DNA from: an uncultured Neomegalonema sp.
Lineage (GTDB): Bacteria; Pseudomonadota; Alphaproteobacteria; Rhodobacterales; Rhodobacteraceae
DNA: 42,337 nucleotides
Direction: 5' to 3'
Assembly: GCA_937911325.1 (NCBI GenBank)
Contig: CALDSD010000071.1
Coordinates: 1 to 42,337 of the forward strand
Below, piece after piece: positions 8,207 through 16,575 of the stretch. Position 1 is the first letter of the stretch, and each line of letters opens with the position of its first letter. The position numbers and the translations under genes were made by a program. The notes beneath the pieces were generated by a model. That model saw only the letters and a program-made list of their open reading frames with translations, made no database searches and was not told the origin of the DNA.

Positions 8207-9220
8207 ATGCACTTTATCCGCCGTCCTAGCTGGGCGCTTAAGGAAAGCGCCGTCACCCCAGAGCATCTGGCGCTCAACCGCCGGGGCTTCCTGCGCGGCG
8301 CCGCGGCTCTGAGCGCGACGGCGATCCCGGGCGCAGCGGCTGCGCAGGGCAACTTCTTGGGCAAGCTCTTTGGGCAAGCGGATGTTTCTCAGTATCTCGA
8401 CTTCCCGCCGTTTGAGCCGAAGCCCGCTTTGAACCCAGAATACGCCGACGCCGGGCGCGAAGTGACGGCCGAGCGGATCAACGCGACTTACAACAACTTC
8501 TATGAGTTTGGCACGTCGAAAACCATCTACGCCGAAGCGCAGGTGCTGCCGACCGATGGCTGGACGGTGACGATCGACGGCATGGTCGAAGAGGCCAAAA
8601 CCATCGCTTTCGAGGATTTGCTCAAGGCTGTTCAGATAGAAGAGCGCGTCGTCCGGCACCGCTGTGTTGAGGGCTGGTCGATGGTTGCGCCTTGGATCGG
8701 GTTTCCGATCACCGAGCTGAACAAGCTGGTGAAACCCTTGTCGGGCGCGAAATACTTGCGCTTTGAGAGCTTCGACAAGCCCGAGGTCGCCTCCGGACAG
8801 CGGTCCCGCACGTCGCCCTGGCCGTACACCGAAGGCGTCACGATCGAAGAGGCGCAGAACGAGCTCTCATTCCTCGTCGTCGGCGCTTACGGCAAGGTGC
8901 TGCACAAGCAGTTTGGCGCGCCGATCCGCCTGCACCTGCCGTGGAAATACGGGTTCAAGTCGATCAAATCGATCGAGCGGATCACGTTCACGGACGAGCG
9001 GCCAGTGAGCTATTGGGAAGAGCTGCAGGCGCGCGAGTACGGTTTTTGGGCGAACGTGAATCCGGAAGTCGCGCATCCGCGTTGGAGCCAGGCGACCGAG
9101 CGCGTGATCGGCGAGGTCGAACAACGGATACCGACCGTGATCTACAACGGCTATGGCGAGCAGGTCGCGTCGCTTTACGCGGGTCTTGAGGCGAAGTACG
9201 CCGACCGTCTCTGGAGATGA
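8207..9220 (+). CDS. msrP: Periplasmic protein-methionine-sulfoxide reductase, molybdopterin subunit MsrP
   Basis: A 337-residue YedY/MsrP protein, which reduces methionine sulfoxide in oxidised periplasmic proteins using a molybdopterin cofactor. The twin-arginine signal NRRGFLRG lies at residues 24-31, with a following hydrophobic stretch ending AAAAQ (about 46), so Tat export of the folded holoenzyme is expected. The molybdenum-ligating Cys is in RHRCVEGW (Cys153). The family blocks FPITELNKL, RLHLPWKYGFKSIKSI and NPEVAHPRWSQATER are present. ATG 8207 follows CAGGAGAG. The haem membrane partner MsrQ, which is often the next gene, is not here; a convergent LysR gene follows. Confidence 0.95.
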   Translation: MHFIRRPSWALKESAVTPEHLALNRRGFLRGAAALSATAIPGAAAAQGNFLGKLFGQADVSQYLDFPPFEPKPALNPEYADAGREVTAERINATYNNFYEFGTSKTIYAEAQVLPTDGWTVTIDGMVEEAKTIAFEDLLKAVQIEERVVRHRCVEGWSMVAPWIGFPITELNKLVKPLSGAKYLRFESFDKPEVASGQRSRTSPWPYTEGVTIEEAQNELSFLVVGAYGKVLHKQFGAPIRLHLPWKYGFKSIKSIERITFTDERPVSYWEELQAREYGFWANVNPEVAHPRWSQATERVIGEVEQRIPTVIYNGYGEQVASLYAGLEAKYADRLWR

Positions 9221-9249
9221 CGGTTAAGCGGCTTCGCCCCCGGTGATGT

Positions 9250-10134
9250 CTAAGCTGCAGCGTTGAACCGCTGCACTTCATCGATCATGAACTCCCGGAA
9301 CAGGGCGATCCGCCGCGAGCCGCGCAGCTCCTCGGCGTAGACCAGGAAGATCGTGTAGTGCGGGCTTTCCAACTCGGGCAACACATGCACGAGGCCGCCC
9401 AGATCCTGCGCCATGTAATCGGGGATCGCCGCCACGCCCAGGTCGTTCCGCGCGGCCTGAAGAACGCCGTAGTAGTTGTTTACGGTCATCAACTTGCGTC
9501 GGTTGCGCAAATGCCGAAAGAGCCATGTCATGTCGCGAACCGGCTGCGGCGCGTTGGGGCTGTAGCAGATCAGCCGGTGTTCGTTCAGATCCTCCAGAGA
9601 CTCTGGCTTGCCGTGCTGCGCCACATAGGTCTCGGAGGCGTACAGACGGATCGCGACATCCATTAGCGGTCGACGAATGACGTCGGGTTGGTTCGGTTCG
9701 CGCATCCGGATGGCGACGTCGGCCTCTCGCATGGGCAGGTCCAAAACCGCCTCGTTCAACATCAGGTCGATCGTCATGTTGGGCGCCTGGTCCAACAGCC
9801 GCTTCAGGCGCGGCGCGAGCCAGAGCGTGCCAAAGCCCACAGTCGTCGTGATGCGCAGCTCTCCGCCGACATTCTCGCGCGCGTCGCGGATCCGTGCTTC
9901 AGCGGCGGTGACTTCGCGCAAGATCGCCAGGGTCGCTTCGTAAAGATGCTCGCCTTCCTGCGTCAGGATCAGCCCGCGAGGGTGCCTGTGAAACAGCGTC
10001 GCGCCGATGTCTTCCTCAAGCCCGCGGATCTGTCTGCTGACCGCCGACTGGCTCAGGTGCAACGTCTCGCCCGCGTGCGTCAGGCTGCCCGCATCCGCAA
10101 CCGCGTGAAAGACCCTCAGTTTGTCCCAGTCCAA
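9250..10134 (-). CDS. LysR-family transcriptional regulator
   Basis: A 294-residue LysR-type regulator. The N-terminal winged HTH (residues 1-60) contains FHAVADAGSLTHAGETLHLSQSAVSRQIRGLE. The C-terminal periplasmic-binding-protein-like effector domain runs from about residue 90 (ELRITTTVGFGTLWLAPRL) to the end. Its target is not obvious. The neighbouring genes are msrP (convergent) and, divergently and about 250 bp away, an exported protein of unknown function. A near-palindrome with a LysR-like shape lies just upstream of its start. Confidence 0.9.
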   Translation of the reverse strand: MDWDKLRVFHAVADAGSLTHAGETLHLSQSAVSRQIRGLEEDIGATLFHRHPRGLILTQEGEHLYEATLAILREVTAAEARIRDARENVGGELRITTTVGFGTLWLAPRLKRLLDQAPNMTIDLMLNEAVLDLPMREADVAIRMREPNQPDVIRRPLMDVAIRLYASETYVAQHGKPESLEDLNEHRLICYSPNAPQPVRDMTWLFRHLRNRRKLMTVNNYYGVLQAARNDLGVAAIPDYMAQDLGGLVHVLPELESPHYTIFLVYAEELRGSRRIALFREFMIDEVQRFNAAA

Positions 10135-10152
10135 TTGGGGCTCTCCTCAATC

Positions 10153-10169
10153 ATTTTGCGCTGCAACAT
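10153..10169. promoter_or_regulatory. Candidate LysR-type autoregulatory box
   Basis: The 17-bp ATTTTGC-GCT-GCAACAT (one mismatch between arms) lies 18 bp upstream of the LysR start codon. LysR proteins often bind T-N11-A dyads near their own promoters. This assignment is positional inference. Confidence 0.3.
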
Positions 10170-10307
10170 AGTGATTTGCCGCCTCGATCGCCAGATGCTG
10201 CTCTTTCAGCTAGGCATAGTGTGTCGGATACGCCAGCGATGACTTGGTTTGGCCGTGATCTGCGAGTGTTTATTCGTTGTCGCGTTGGGGGTAGTCAGAG
10301 CGCGAGA

Positions 10308-10326
10308 CGCCGCCCAAAAGGCGGCG
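10308..10326. other. Perfect GC hairpin in the LysR / exported-protein intergenic region
   Basis: CGCCGCC (10308-10314) pairs with GGCGGCG (10320-10326) around a CAAAA loop, 61 bp before the start of the exported protein. It could be a leader hairpin or an operator. No T-run follows on either strand, so it is not a standard terminator. Confidence 0.35.
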
Positions 10327-10387
10327 AGTCGCCAAATGCGCGGTCTTTTCGGACACGCGATGGTCTTAGGGGAACTGGGAGAGCGGG

Positions 10388-11290
10388 ATGCGGATGCTCG
10401 GAATGCTGGCCTGTCGATTGCTCAAAGCGGTCCAACACCTTGCGTTGGCCGTGGTGATTGGCGTCGCCACGAACGCCCACGCGCAGGACCTTCCGGCGCA
10501 GCTGCCCGGCGGCAGCGACGCCTTGGGAGGCGGCTATTTCGGTATTGAGACAGCGTCAGGCTGGCGGATGAGCTTGATGCCGAACGACAGTGGGTTCGAC
10601 GCGATCTTCACAGACCGCGCTGGTCGCGACACGGCTTTTGTCGCTGAAGGCGACGCGAATGCGGCCGCGGGACAGGTCGAGATCGCTGGCAGTCCGGCGC
10701 TCTTCGCCTTTTCTCCGCGACCAATTGGGATGGTGTTGTTCTGGTTCCCCGTCAGCGCTGACGGAAAAGTTCAGACGACGGGCGCGAAGCCGTATCTCTT
10801 TCTTCGCGACGGAGAGACCTTGCCGGAACAGCCGGCGCTGTTTCAACCACCGCCGAAGGAGCTGGGCGAACGCGTAGACCCCTTTGTGTTCCTCTACAGC
10901 TATCAGTTCTGGACGCCCTCGGAAGTTGGGCGGGGCTACATGGGGATGCGTGATCGGCATCGCGCGTTGATTCGCCTCTACGCGCATGTCCATACCGACA
11001 TCCTGTGGCGGTTGTGTCAGTCGACGGACTCTCCGGTCGGCCGCGCGGAAGCGCTCGAAGGGCAGAACATCACCTGCGAAGGGGTGATCGACATCATGGA
11101 TGATGTGCAGCGTCGAGGGCAGTTCGCCGCATACAAGCAGGGTTTGTCGGAAGAACGCGAGAAGCTGCTCGATGCGGTGAGATGCTCTCAGGGCGGATTG
11201 AGCCAGGAAACCTGCGTTCTCGTCTCGCAATGGACGGCGCGCGCGGCGGTGTCGCTGGAGACCGCGCAGACGATCCTGAGCCGCTACTAG
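10388..11290 (+). CDS. Exported protein of unknown function
   Basis: A 300-residue protein. Residues 1-32 form a Sec signal peptide: a basic start, hydrophobic LALAVVIGVATNA, and a likely cut after AHA before QDLP. The mature part has a beta-rich N-terminal region (GGYFGIETASGWRMSL...) and a helical C-terminal half with paired cysteines (LCQSTD, ITCEGV, VRCSQ, ETCVL) that could form disulfides in the periplasm. No known domain recognised. ATG 10388 has a purine-rich GGGAGAGCGGG leader. It is convergent with the TPR gene, with only 20 bp between stops. Both products are exported, but a shared role is only a guess. Confidence 0.7.
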   Translation: MRMLGMLACRLLKAVQHLALAVVIGVATNAHAQDLPAQLPGGSDALGGGYFGIETASGWRMSLMPNDSGFDAIFTDRAGRDTAFVAEGDANAAAGQVEIAGSPALFAFSPRPIGMVLFWFPVSADGKVQTTGAKPYLFLRDGETLPEQPALFQPPPKELGERVDPFVFLYSYQFWTPSEVGRGYMGMRDRHRALIRLYAHVHTDILWRLCQSTDSPVGRAEALEGQNITCEGVIDIMDDVQRRGQFAAYKQGLSEEREKLLDAVRCSQGGLSQETCVLVSQWTARAAVSLETAQTILSRY

Positions 11291-11310
11291 CTCGTGAACG
11301 CTTTCAGACG

Positions 11311-13344
11311 TTAGTAGAACTGCGCGGAGATCATGTCGCCGAGGCCGTCTAACAGGCTGCCTTCGGCGAGTTTGCATCTGCCGCGCGCCTTGAGCGCGTC
11401 GCCGTTGGAGGGCGTCAGCAGCAGGCTCACGTCGAGATCGCGGATCGCCTCAACGCATTGATCCATCTGCGCCAGAAGTTGCGCGCGCTCGAAGCGCAGC
11501 GTCGGATCGTCGGGCTGCGCCTCCACAGCCAAATCGAGGTCTCGCTTGGCGGCGTTGAGTTGTCCCTGCTGCTGGTAGACGACAGACCGCAACCGAAGCG
11601 CCTGCACGCGTTCATGGCCGCGTAACACAGCCCGATCGAGTTCCCGCGCGGCGCGGTCGAGGCGCTGGGTTGATCGCGGCGTCACGCTGAGATGCGCTTG
11701 CGCCTTGGCCAGCGCGATCTTTGTGTCTGACCCCCCGAGCGCTTGGGCTGTTTCCAGGATCACGAGGGCAGCTTCCGGGCGCCCGGCGCTGACTTGGGCG
11801 CGCGCCTCTAGAAGCAGCGCCTCCACGTCGTCAGGTTCCTGCAGCGTCAGCTCGGCGGCGCGCAGCGCGGCCGCCTCGACAGCGCCGATCGAGAGCAGGC
11901 TGCGCACCTCGCCCTGACGCGCTTTCGCGCCGCGGGCCGCAGCGTATCCGGCGATCGCTCTGTCGGGCCGGCCCACGGCCTCTAGAGCCAGCGCGCGCGG
12001 CAAGTTCAGCGACAAGGTGCGCGCTCCGCTCGTCTCCACGGCCAACAAGGCGTCGAGGCCGGCTTGCCTCTGACCGGCGGCGAGAAGCGTTCGGGCGTGC
12101 GCGTATCCGATCGCCGCATTCCGGGGGGCGAGATCGACGGCGGTCGACAGATCCTGCCGGGCGCTCGCGGAGTCCTGGAGCGAGATCTTCGCCAGCGCTC
12201 GATTGTAAAGCGCCGTGGGATCATTCGGACGCACGGCCAGGGATCGGTCGAAGGCCGCTTTCGCAGCGGCGCCCTCACCCAGCATCAGCAAAGCGCGCCC
12301 TCTTTGAAACTGAGCTTCCGCGACAATGCGACGTTCGCCGCCATTCCGGTCCAGCAGCTGGTCGAGGAGACCCAGCGCCTCCGATGCGCGCCCCAAACTG
12401 ATCAAAGCGCGCGCTGCGCCATACTGGGCTGCGGCGTGCGCCGGCGCCGCTGCGAGGGCGCGGCGATAGGCCGTCAAAGCGCCTGAAACGTCGTCGAGGC
12501 GCCGCCGTAGGTCTCCGAGCGCCGTCCATAGATCTGGTTGATCTGCGGAGGGAGACCGCAGCAAGAGCGCGCCCGCATCGTCCGTATCGATCCGCGCGCC
12601 TTGACGATCTCCGAGTTTTTCACGCGTGAAGGCGCGCCGCAGCAGGCTGACGCCATCCATCGGCGCGGCTGCAAGCGCGGCGTCATACGACGCCAAGGCG
12701 TCGGGGTGTCTTGCCTGCGAGTATCTCAGGTCGCCCATGGCGCGGTCGGCGCCGGCTGGACGCGGGTCTGAAGCGATGGCTTCGATCAGAAATCCCTCCG
12801 CCGCGGATTCGTCGCCGTTCAAGCGGGCGAGAAGGGCGTTTCCGAGGGCGAGACGTCCTGCGAACGCCGCGTCGGGCGCGGCTGCGGCGACGATGGCGGC
12901 GTCAGCGCTCGCGAGGTCGGCGGCAGCGTCGGAGAGATGTGAGAGATCGGTTTCAAGCGAAGCGATCGAGAGCCGCACAAAGGCGCGATCGAGAAGCCGC
13001 CCCGAATCCGTAGGCGCCCGAGCGACGCGCGCGTTCAGCGCCTCGAGCGCCGGAGCCCATTTCCCCAGCGCAATGAGTGATTCGATTCGTCCACTGAGCG
13101 CCGTGTCGGAGGTCGGACGCGCTCTGAGAGCCTCGTCGAACAGAAAAAGCGCCGCGCTGGCCTCGCCGTCTCGCAACTGCGTTTTCGCGCTTCGAATGAT
13201 CTGCGCGACGTCTTGGGAGGTCGCCGCAGGCGCATCATCTTGCTGCGCGTTGGACTGTCGCGCCGGCGCCAAAACGATCGTCATCATGACCGCGCACGCC
13301 AGTATTCGGCGCGCGCATCGCCAGCGCGTCATGGCTTTTGGCAT
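11311..13344 (-). CDS. Exported tetratricopeptide-repeat protein
   Basis: A 677-residue protein. The N-terminal signal peptide has basic residues, then ILACAVMMTIVLAPA, and a probable cut after SNA before QQDD. The remainder consists of TPR units recognisable by the spacing of A/L/Y/A positions, for example LRDGEASAALFLFDEALRA, YSQARHPDALASYDAALAA and AVRPNDPTALYNRALAK, near the end LAQMDQCVEAIRDLDVSL. Fifteen or more helical repeats probably form a superhelical protein-binding scaffold in the periplasm or outer-membrane space. A partner cannot be named. The C-terminus has one Cys pair (DQC...GRC). Confidence 0.85.
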   Translation of the reverse strand: MPKAMTRWRCARRILACAVMMTIVLAPARQSNAQQDDAPAATSQDVAQIIRSAKTQLRDGEASAALFLFDEALRARPTSDTALSGRIESLIALGKWAPALEALNARVARAPTDSGRLLDRAFVRLSIASLETDLSHLSDAAADLASADAAIVAAAAPDAAFAGRLALGNALLARLNGDESAAEGFLIEAIASDPRPAGADRAMGDLRYSQARHPDALASYDAALAAAPMDGVSLLRRAFTREKLGDRQGARIDTDDAGALLLRSPSADQPDLWTALGDLRRRLDDVSGALTAYRRALAAAPAHAAAQYGAARALISLGRASEALGLLDQLLDRNGGERRIVAEAQFQRGRALLMLGEGAAAKAAFDRSLAVRPNDPTALYNRALAKISLQDSASARQDLSTAVDLAPRNAAIGYAHARTLLAAGQRQAGLDALLAVETSGARTLSLNLPRALALEAVGRPDRAIAGYAAARGAKARQGEVRSLLSIGAVEAAALRAAELTLQEPDDVEALLLEARAQVSAGRPEAALVILETAQALGGSDTKIALAKAQAHLSVTPRSTQRLDRAARELDRAVLRGHERVQALRLRSVVYQQQGQLNAAKRDLDLAVEAQPDDPTLRFERAQLLAQMDQCVEAIRDLDVSLLLTPSNGDALKARGRCKLAEGSLLDGLGDMISAQFY

Positions 13345-13484
13345 TTCCGTTTCGCCTCAGTTCTCGGCGGCTGATCAAAATTGCGGATCGACGCAGGCTA
13401 CTCGCCTGGATCCGCCCCGCCAAGATCTAAGGTTAATAAAGCAATAAGATGACGCGCCGCCCAAGTGCGCGTCACTTTCGCTGT

Positions 13485-13841
13485 CTATTCAGCGGCTTGG
13501 AGAGCTTCACCTTTGTTGGCGGCGCCCCAACGGGAGCCCCATTCGCTCAGGCCCGACAGCGTCTCTTCGAGATCCATGCCTTTGTCCGTCAAACGGTATT
13601 CCAGGCGTCTCGCACCGACGGAGATCGGCGTCTTCTCCATAATCCCGCAGTCGACGAGGCGTCGCAGTCGTTCAGCGAGGATGTTTCGGGCGACGCCGAG
13701 CTCTCGCTGGAAATCGTCAAACCGGCTGACGCCGCGAACAGCCGACCAAATAATCATCAGCATCCAAGCATCGCCAACCTGTTGCAGCGCAAGCGAAAGC
13801 GGGTTGTCCAAGTCGTCTCTTGATTTTCGCAACATCGGCAA
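13485..13841 (-). CDS. HxlR-family winged-helix transcriptional regulator
   Basis: A 118-residue HxlR/MarR-like DNA-binding protein. It shows the family core: PLSLALQQVGDAWMLMIIWSA, RFDDFQRELGVARNILAERL (recognition region), and the wing, GARRLEYRLTDKG. Length is normal. Most HxlR members have an N-terminal sensing Cys; here the only cysteine seen is in LVDCGIMEK, at the end of the HTH. It is divergent from the SDR-BenE operon with a strong 23-bp dyad in between, so repression of that operon is the natural inference. The start could be 13841 or 13835; both begin with Met. Confidence 0.88.
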   Translation of the reverse strand: MPMLRKSRDDLDNPLSLALQQVGDAWMLMIIWSAVRGVSRFDDFQRELGVARNILAERLRRLVDCGIMEKTPISVGARRLEYRLTDKGMDLEETLSGLSEWGSRWGAANKGEALQAAE

Positions 13842-13874
13842 AAACTCACTCTGCGAAGGGCAAAATTGTTTCCC

Positions 13875-13897
13875 TTCAATCTACAATGTAGTCTGAA
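13875..13897. promoter_or_regulatory. 23-bp dyad, candidate HxlR operator
   Basis: The perfect core palindrome CTACA-A-TGTAG (13881-13891) is flanked by symmetric TTCA (13875-13878) and TGAA (13894-13897). It lies between the divergent HxlR and SDR genes, 34 bp from the HxlR start. It is the best dyad in this AT-richer region and is the likely binding site of the neighbouring regulator, by inference. Confidence 0.6.
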
Positions 13898-13961
13898 AAA
13901 GTCGGGTTGGCGAGTTAAGAGTTACCGCCTCGGCAAAAAACTGTCAGATTTGGGTGACATA

Positions 13962-14738
13962 TTGATTATCTCTTTAACTGGACACCGTGTCTTGGTCACG
14001 GGCGCGTCGAGTGGTCTTGGCGCACACTTCGCGCGCGCTCTCTCCGCTGCAGGCGCGCAAGTCGCCGTCGCCGCCCGGCGCATCGATCGGCTTGAGGCGC
14101 TGGTGAACGAGATCAGCGGTGCTGGGGGGCGTGCTGTCTCCATCGAAGTGGATGTCGCCGACGCCAGCTCGGTGGGGGAGGGCGTCAGCGCCGCCGAACG
14201 CGAACTCGGCGGGCTGACAGGGCTGGTCAACAATGCCGGGGTCGCCCATGGCGGGCTCGCCTTGGAAACCAGCGACGAGGCCTGGCGCCGCACGATGGCC
14301 GTCAATGTCGACGGCGCGTTCCGGGTGGCGAGACGCGTCGCTCAAGGGATGATCGACCGCGGCGTCCGAGACGACGACCTCGGGGGGGCGATCGTAAACA
14401 TCGCGTCGATCCTCGGAAAAAGGGTCTCCAACGGCGTCGCTGCGTACTGCGCCTCAAAGGCGGCGATCGACCATCTGACACGCGCATTGGCCCTGGAATG
14501 GGCCCGCGAGAACATCCGGGTGAACGCGCTGGCGCCCGGTTATTTTCCAAGTGAGCTGACGGCGGATCACCTCACGGGCGAAAGCGGGGAGCGACAGCGA
14601 AAGATGATCCCGATGAGACGGTTTGGTCGGCTTGAGGATCTCGATGGTCCGTTGCTTTTGCTCATGTCGTCCGCTGGCGCCTACATGACGGGCGCGACGA
14701 TCGCGGTCGATGGCGGGCACCTGGTGTCGCCATTGTGA
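13962..14738 (+). CDS. Short-chain dehydrogenase/reductase (SDR family)
   Basis: A 258-residue classical SDR oxidoreductase. The cofactor loop is TGASSGLGAHF (near residues 11-21), with NNAG (about 88-91), the catalytic Ser in NIASI, and YCASK for the Tyr/Lys pair. The C-terminal GGH follows the usual MTGATIAVDGG. The open frame extends upstream, but the family N-terminus fits a TTG start at 13962, preceded by GGGTG; this start is uncertain. Its stop overlaps the BenE-like gene start by 4 bases. The arginine-rich patch AARRIDRLE after beta-2 suggests NADP(H). The substrate is unknown, but the operon context points to catabolism of an imported organic acid. Confidence 0.88.
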   Translation: MIISLTGHRVLVTGASSGLGAHFARALSAAGAQVAVAARRIDRLEALVNEISGAGGRAVSIEVDVADASSVGEGVSAAERELGGLTGLVNNAGVAHGGLALETSDEAWRRTMAVNVDGAFRVARRVAQGMIDRGVRDDDLGGAIVNIASILGKRVSNGVAAYCASKAAIDHLTRALALEWARENIRVNALAPGYFPSELTADHLTGESGERQRKMIPMRRFGRLEDLDGPLLLLMSSAGAYMTGATIAVDGGHLVSPL

Positions 14739-15964
14739 GCGACCGCGGTAAGACTGAAAACCGCGACCTGCCGCGATCGAGCGATCTGCAGCCGTTGGCC
14801 GTCGGGCTGTTGTCCGCGGTGATCGGTTTCGCGGCGGCTGTCGCCGTCGTTTTGCAGGGCTACGCCGCGGCGGGCGCCTCCACGGCGGCGGCGGCTTCCG
14901 CCCTTCTGGCGCTCTGTGTCGTCAAGGGGATGCTCGGCGTCTGGCTGAGCGTTCGGACGCGAATGCCCATCACAATCGCATGGTCGACGCCGAGCGCAGC
15001 GCTTCTCGTCGCCGTCGGCGCGCCGGCGCAGGGCTGGCCTGAAACCGTCGGGGCCTTCCTGATCGCCGCAGCGCTGATCGTGTTCGCCGGGCTGTTCAAG
15101 CCATTTGCGCAGTTGATCGCGCGGATCCCCACCAGTTTAGCCGCGGCGATGCTCGCCGGCGTATTGTTCGAGCTGTGCCTTGCGCCGGTGCGCGCCGTGG
15201 AGGCGGACCCGATGCTCGCCGCTCCGGTTGTGATCGTCTGGGCGCTGGCGCTCAGGTTCGCGCGTCTTTATGCGGTGCCGTTGGCGGCTCTGGCGGCGAC
15301 AGTGATCATTGCGGGGAGCGTCGATTTACCAGCCGGCGCGTTCGCCGATTTGTCGCCTCAGGCGGCGTTCGTGACGCCGGTTTTCACGATGGATGCGGCT
15401 ATTGGGCTGGCTGCGCCGCTGTTCATCGTCACGATGGCGTCGCAGAACATTCCTGGTCTTGCGGTGCTCAACGCCAACGGCTACCGGGCGGATCCCGCGC
15501 CGATCTTCGTGTCCACAGGGCTCGCCAGCGGCGTCATCGGCTTGTTCGGCGGCCATCAGATCAATTTGGCGGCGATCACAGCCGCGCTCTGCGCCGGGCC
15601 GGAGGCGCATCCCGATCCGGCGCGCCGCTGGTTGGCCTCCGCCGCCGCAGGGACGGGGTATCTGCTGTTCGGGCTGACCGCGACGGCTGTCACCGCCTTC
15701 GTCGCAGCGGCGCCGCAGCTGCTGATCCAGGCGGTCGCGGGACTGGCGCTGCTGTCGAGCCTCGCCGGCGCGCTGGCGACGTCGCTGCGCTCGGAGGAGC
15801 AGCAAGCGCCCGCGGTGCTGACCTTCGTCATCGCCGCCTCCGGAGTGACCTTTCTTGGCGTCGGCGCGGCGTTTTGGGCGCTTGTCACAGGGGGAGCGCT
15901 GTTGATCATCTTGTCCATTGGGCGGAAGGCGTCGGCCCGCACAGACGCGGGGACTGCGCGTTGA
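14735..15964 (+). CDS. benE: BenE-family benzoate-type membrane transporter
   Basis: A 409-residue integral membrane protein of the benzoate/H+ symporter (BenE) family, with about 11-12 hydrophobic segments. Family landmarks include MPITIAWSTPSAALL (about 85-99), TMASQNIPGLAVLNANGY (about 231-248) and GLFGGHQINLAAITAALCAG. It should import an aromatic or related carboxylate across the inner membrane. It starts with GTG overlapping the SDR stop (GTGA), and its own stop overlaps the next start (TTGA), so the genes are translationally coupled. The actual substrate is not proven to be benzoate. Confidence 0.88.
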   Translation: MSDRGKTENRDLPRSSDLQPLAVGLLSAVIGFAAAVAVVLQGYAAAGASTAAAASALLALCVVKGMLGVWLSVRTRMPITIAWSTPSAALLVAVGAPAQGWPETVGAFLIAAALIVFAGLFKPFAQLIARIPTSLAAAMLAGVLFELCLAPVRAVEADPMLAAPVVIVWALALRFARLYAVPLAALAATVIIAGSVDLPAGAFADLSPQAAFVTPVFTMDAAIGLAAPLFIVTMASQNIPGLAVLNANGYRADPAPIFVSTGLASGVIGLFGGHQINLAAITAALCAGPEAHPDPARRWLASAAAGTGYLLFGLTATAVTAFVAAAPQLLIQAVAGLALLSSLAGALATSLRSEEQQAPAVLTFVIAASGVTFLGVGAAFWALVTGGALLIILSIGRKASARTDAGTAR

Positions 15965-16566
15965 GCGATTACACAGACAGTTTGTTCGACTGCGTTTTCA
16001 ACCGGTGGACGCCAAAGATCGGCGATCCATCGATAATGGGATGGGTGACTGTCGGGGGGTACTTCGCCGCCGCCGCGATCGCTTTAGTAGTCGTTCTGAG
16101 CGCTGACCGCTTCCCTGAAGCGTCTCGGCGGCGCGAACAGCTCTTTTGGACTGGCGTCGTCTTGTTCATGATCGTTCTGGGGATCAACAAGCAACTGGAT
16201 CTACAGTCTTTTTTTACGGCGACTGGACGATGTATTTCGAAATTCGGCGGCTGGTACGAGGACCGGCAACCTGTTCAGGCGACTGCGGTTCTCATACTGC
16301 TGACCCTCTGCCTTCTAATGGGGTTCTTCCTGCTCCGGCTGTTGCGGGGTGTCGCCTCCAGGTACATGTTGGCTCTGGCAGGAGTGGTTTTCATCGCCGC
16401 CTTCATATTGGTGCGCGCCGTCGGGTTTACGCATATGGACGCGCTGATAAACATGCGGATCGCCGGGTGGCGAATGAACTGGGTGCTTGAGCTTGGCGGA
16501 ATTTTGCTGCTGGCCGCCGGAGCGATCCGTATTCTCGCGCTGCCGCGTCCGCGACACGAGCCATAG
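15961..16566 (+). CDS. Small polytopic membrane protein of unknown function (GINKQLDLQ motif)
   Basis: A 201-residue protein with about five membrane segments: WVTVGGYFAAAAIALVVV, FWTGVVLFMIVLG, TAVLILLTLCLLMGFFLL, LALAGVVFIAAFILV and a C-terminal LELGGILLLAAGA. Conserved-looking motifs are DPSIMGW at the N-terminus, LGINKQLDLQ and the C-terminal NWVLELGG. Proteins of this shape occur widely in alphaproteobacteria, and some database entries wrongly label them isopropylmalate isomerase. The start is TTG at 15961, overlapping the BenE-like stop by 4 bases; ATGs further in would remove the first membrane segment. No enzymatic motif is seen. Confidence 0.75.
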   Translation: MSDYTDSLFDCVFNRWTPKIGDPSIMGWVTVGGYFAAAAIALVVVLSADRFPEASRRREQLFWTGVVLFMIVLGINKQLDLQSFFTATGRCISKFGGWYEDRQPVQATAVLILLTLCLLMGFFLLRLLRGVASRYMLALAGVVFIAAFILVRAVGFTHMDALINMRIAGWRMNWVLELGGILLLAAGAIRILALPRPRHEP

Positions 16567-16575
16567 GAGCGTTGG

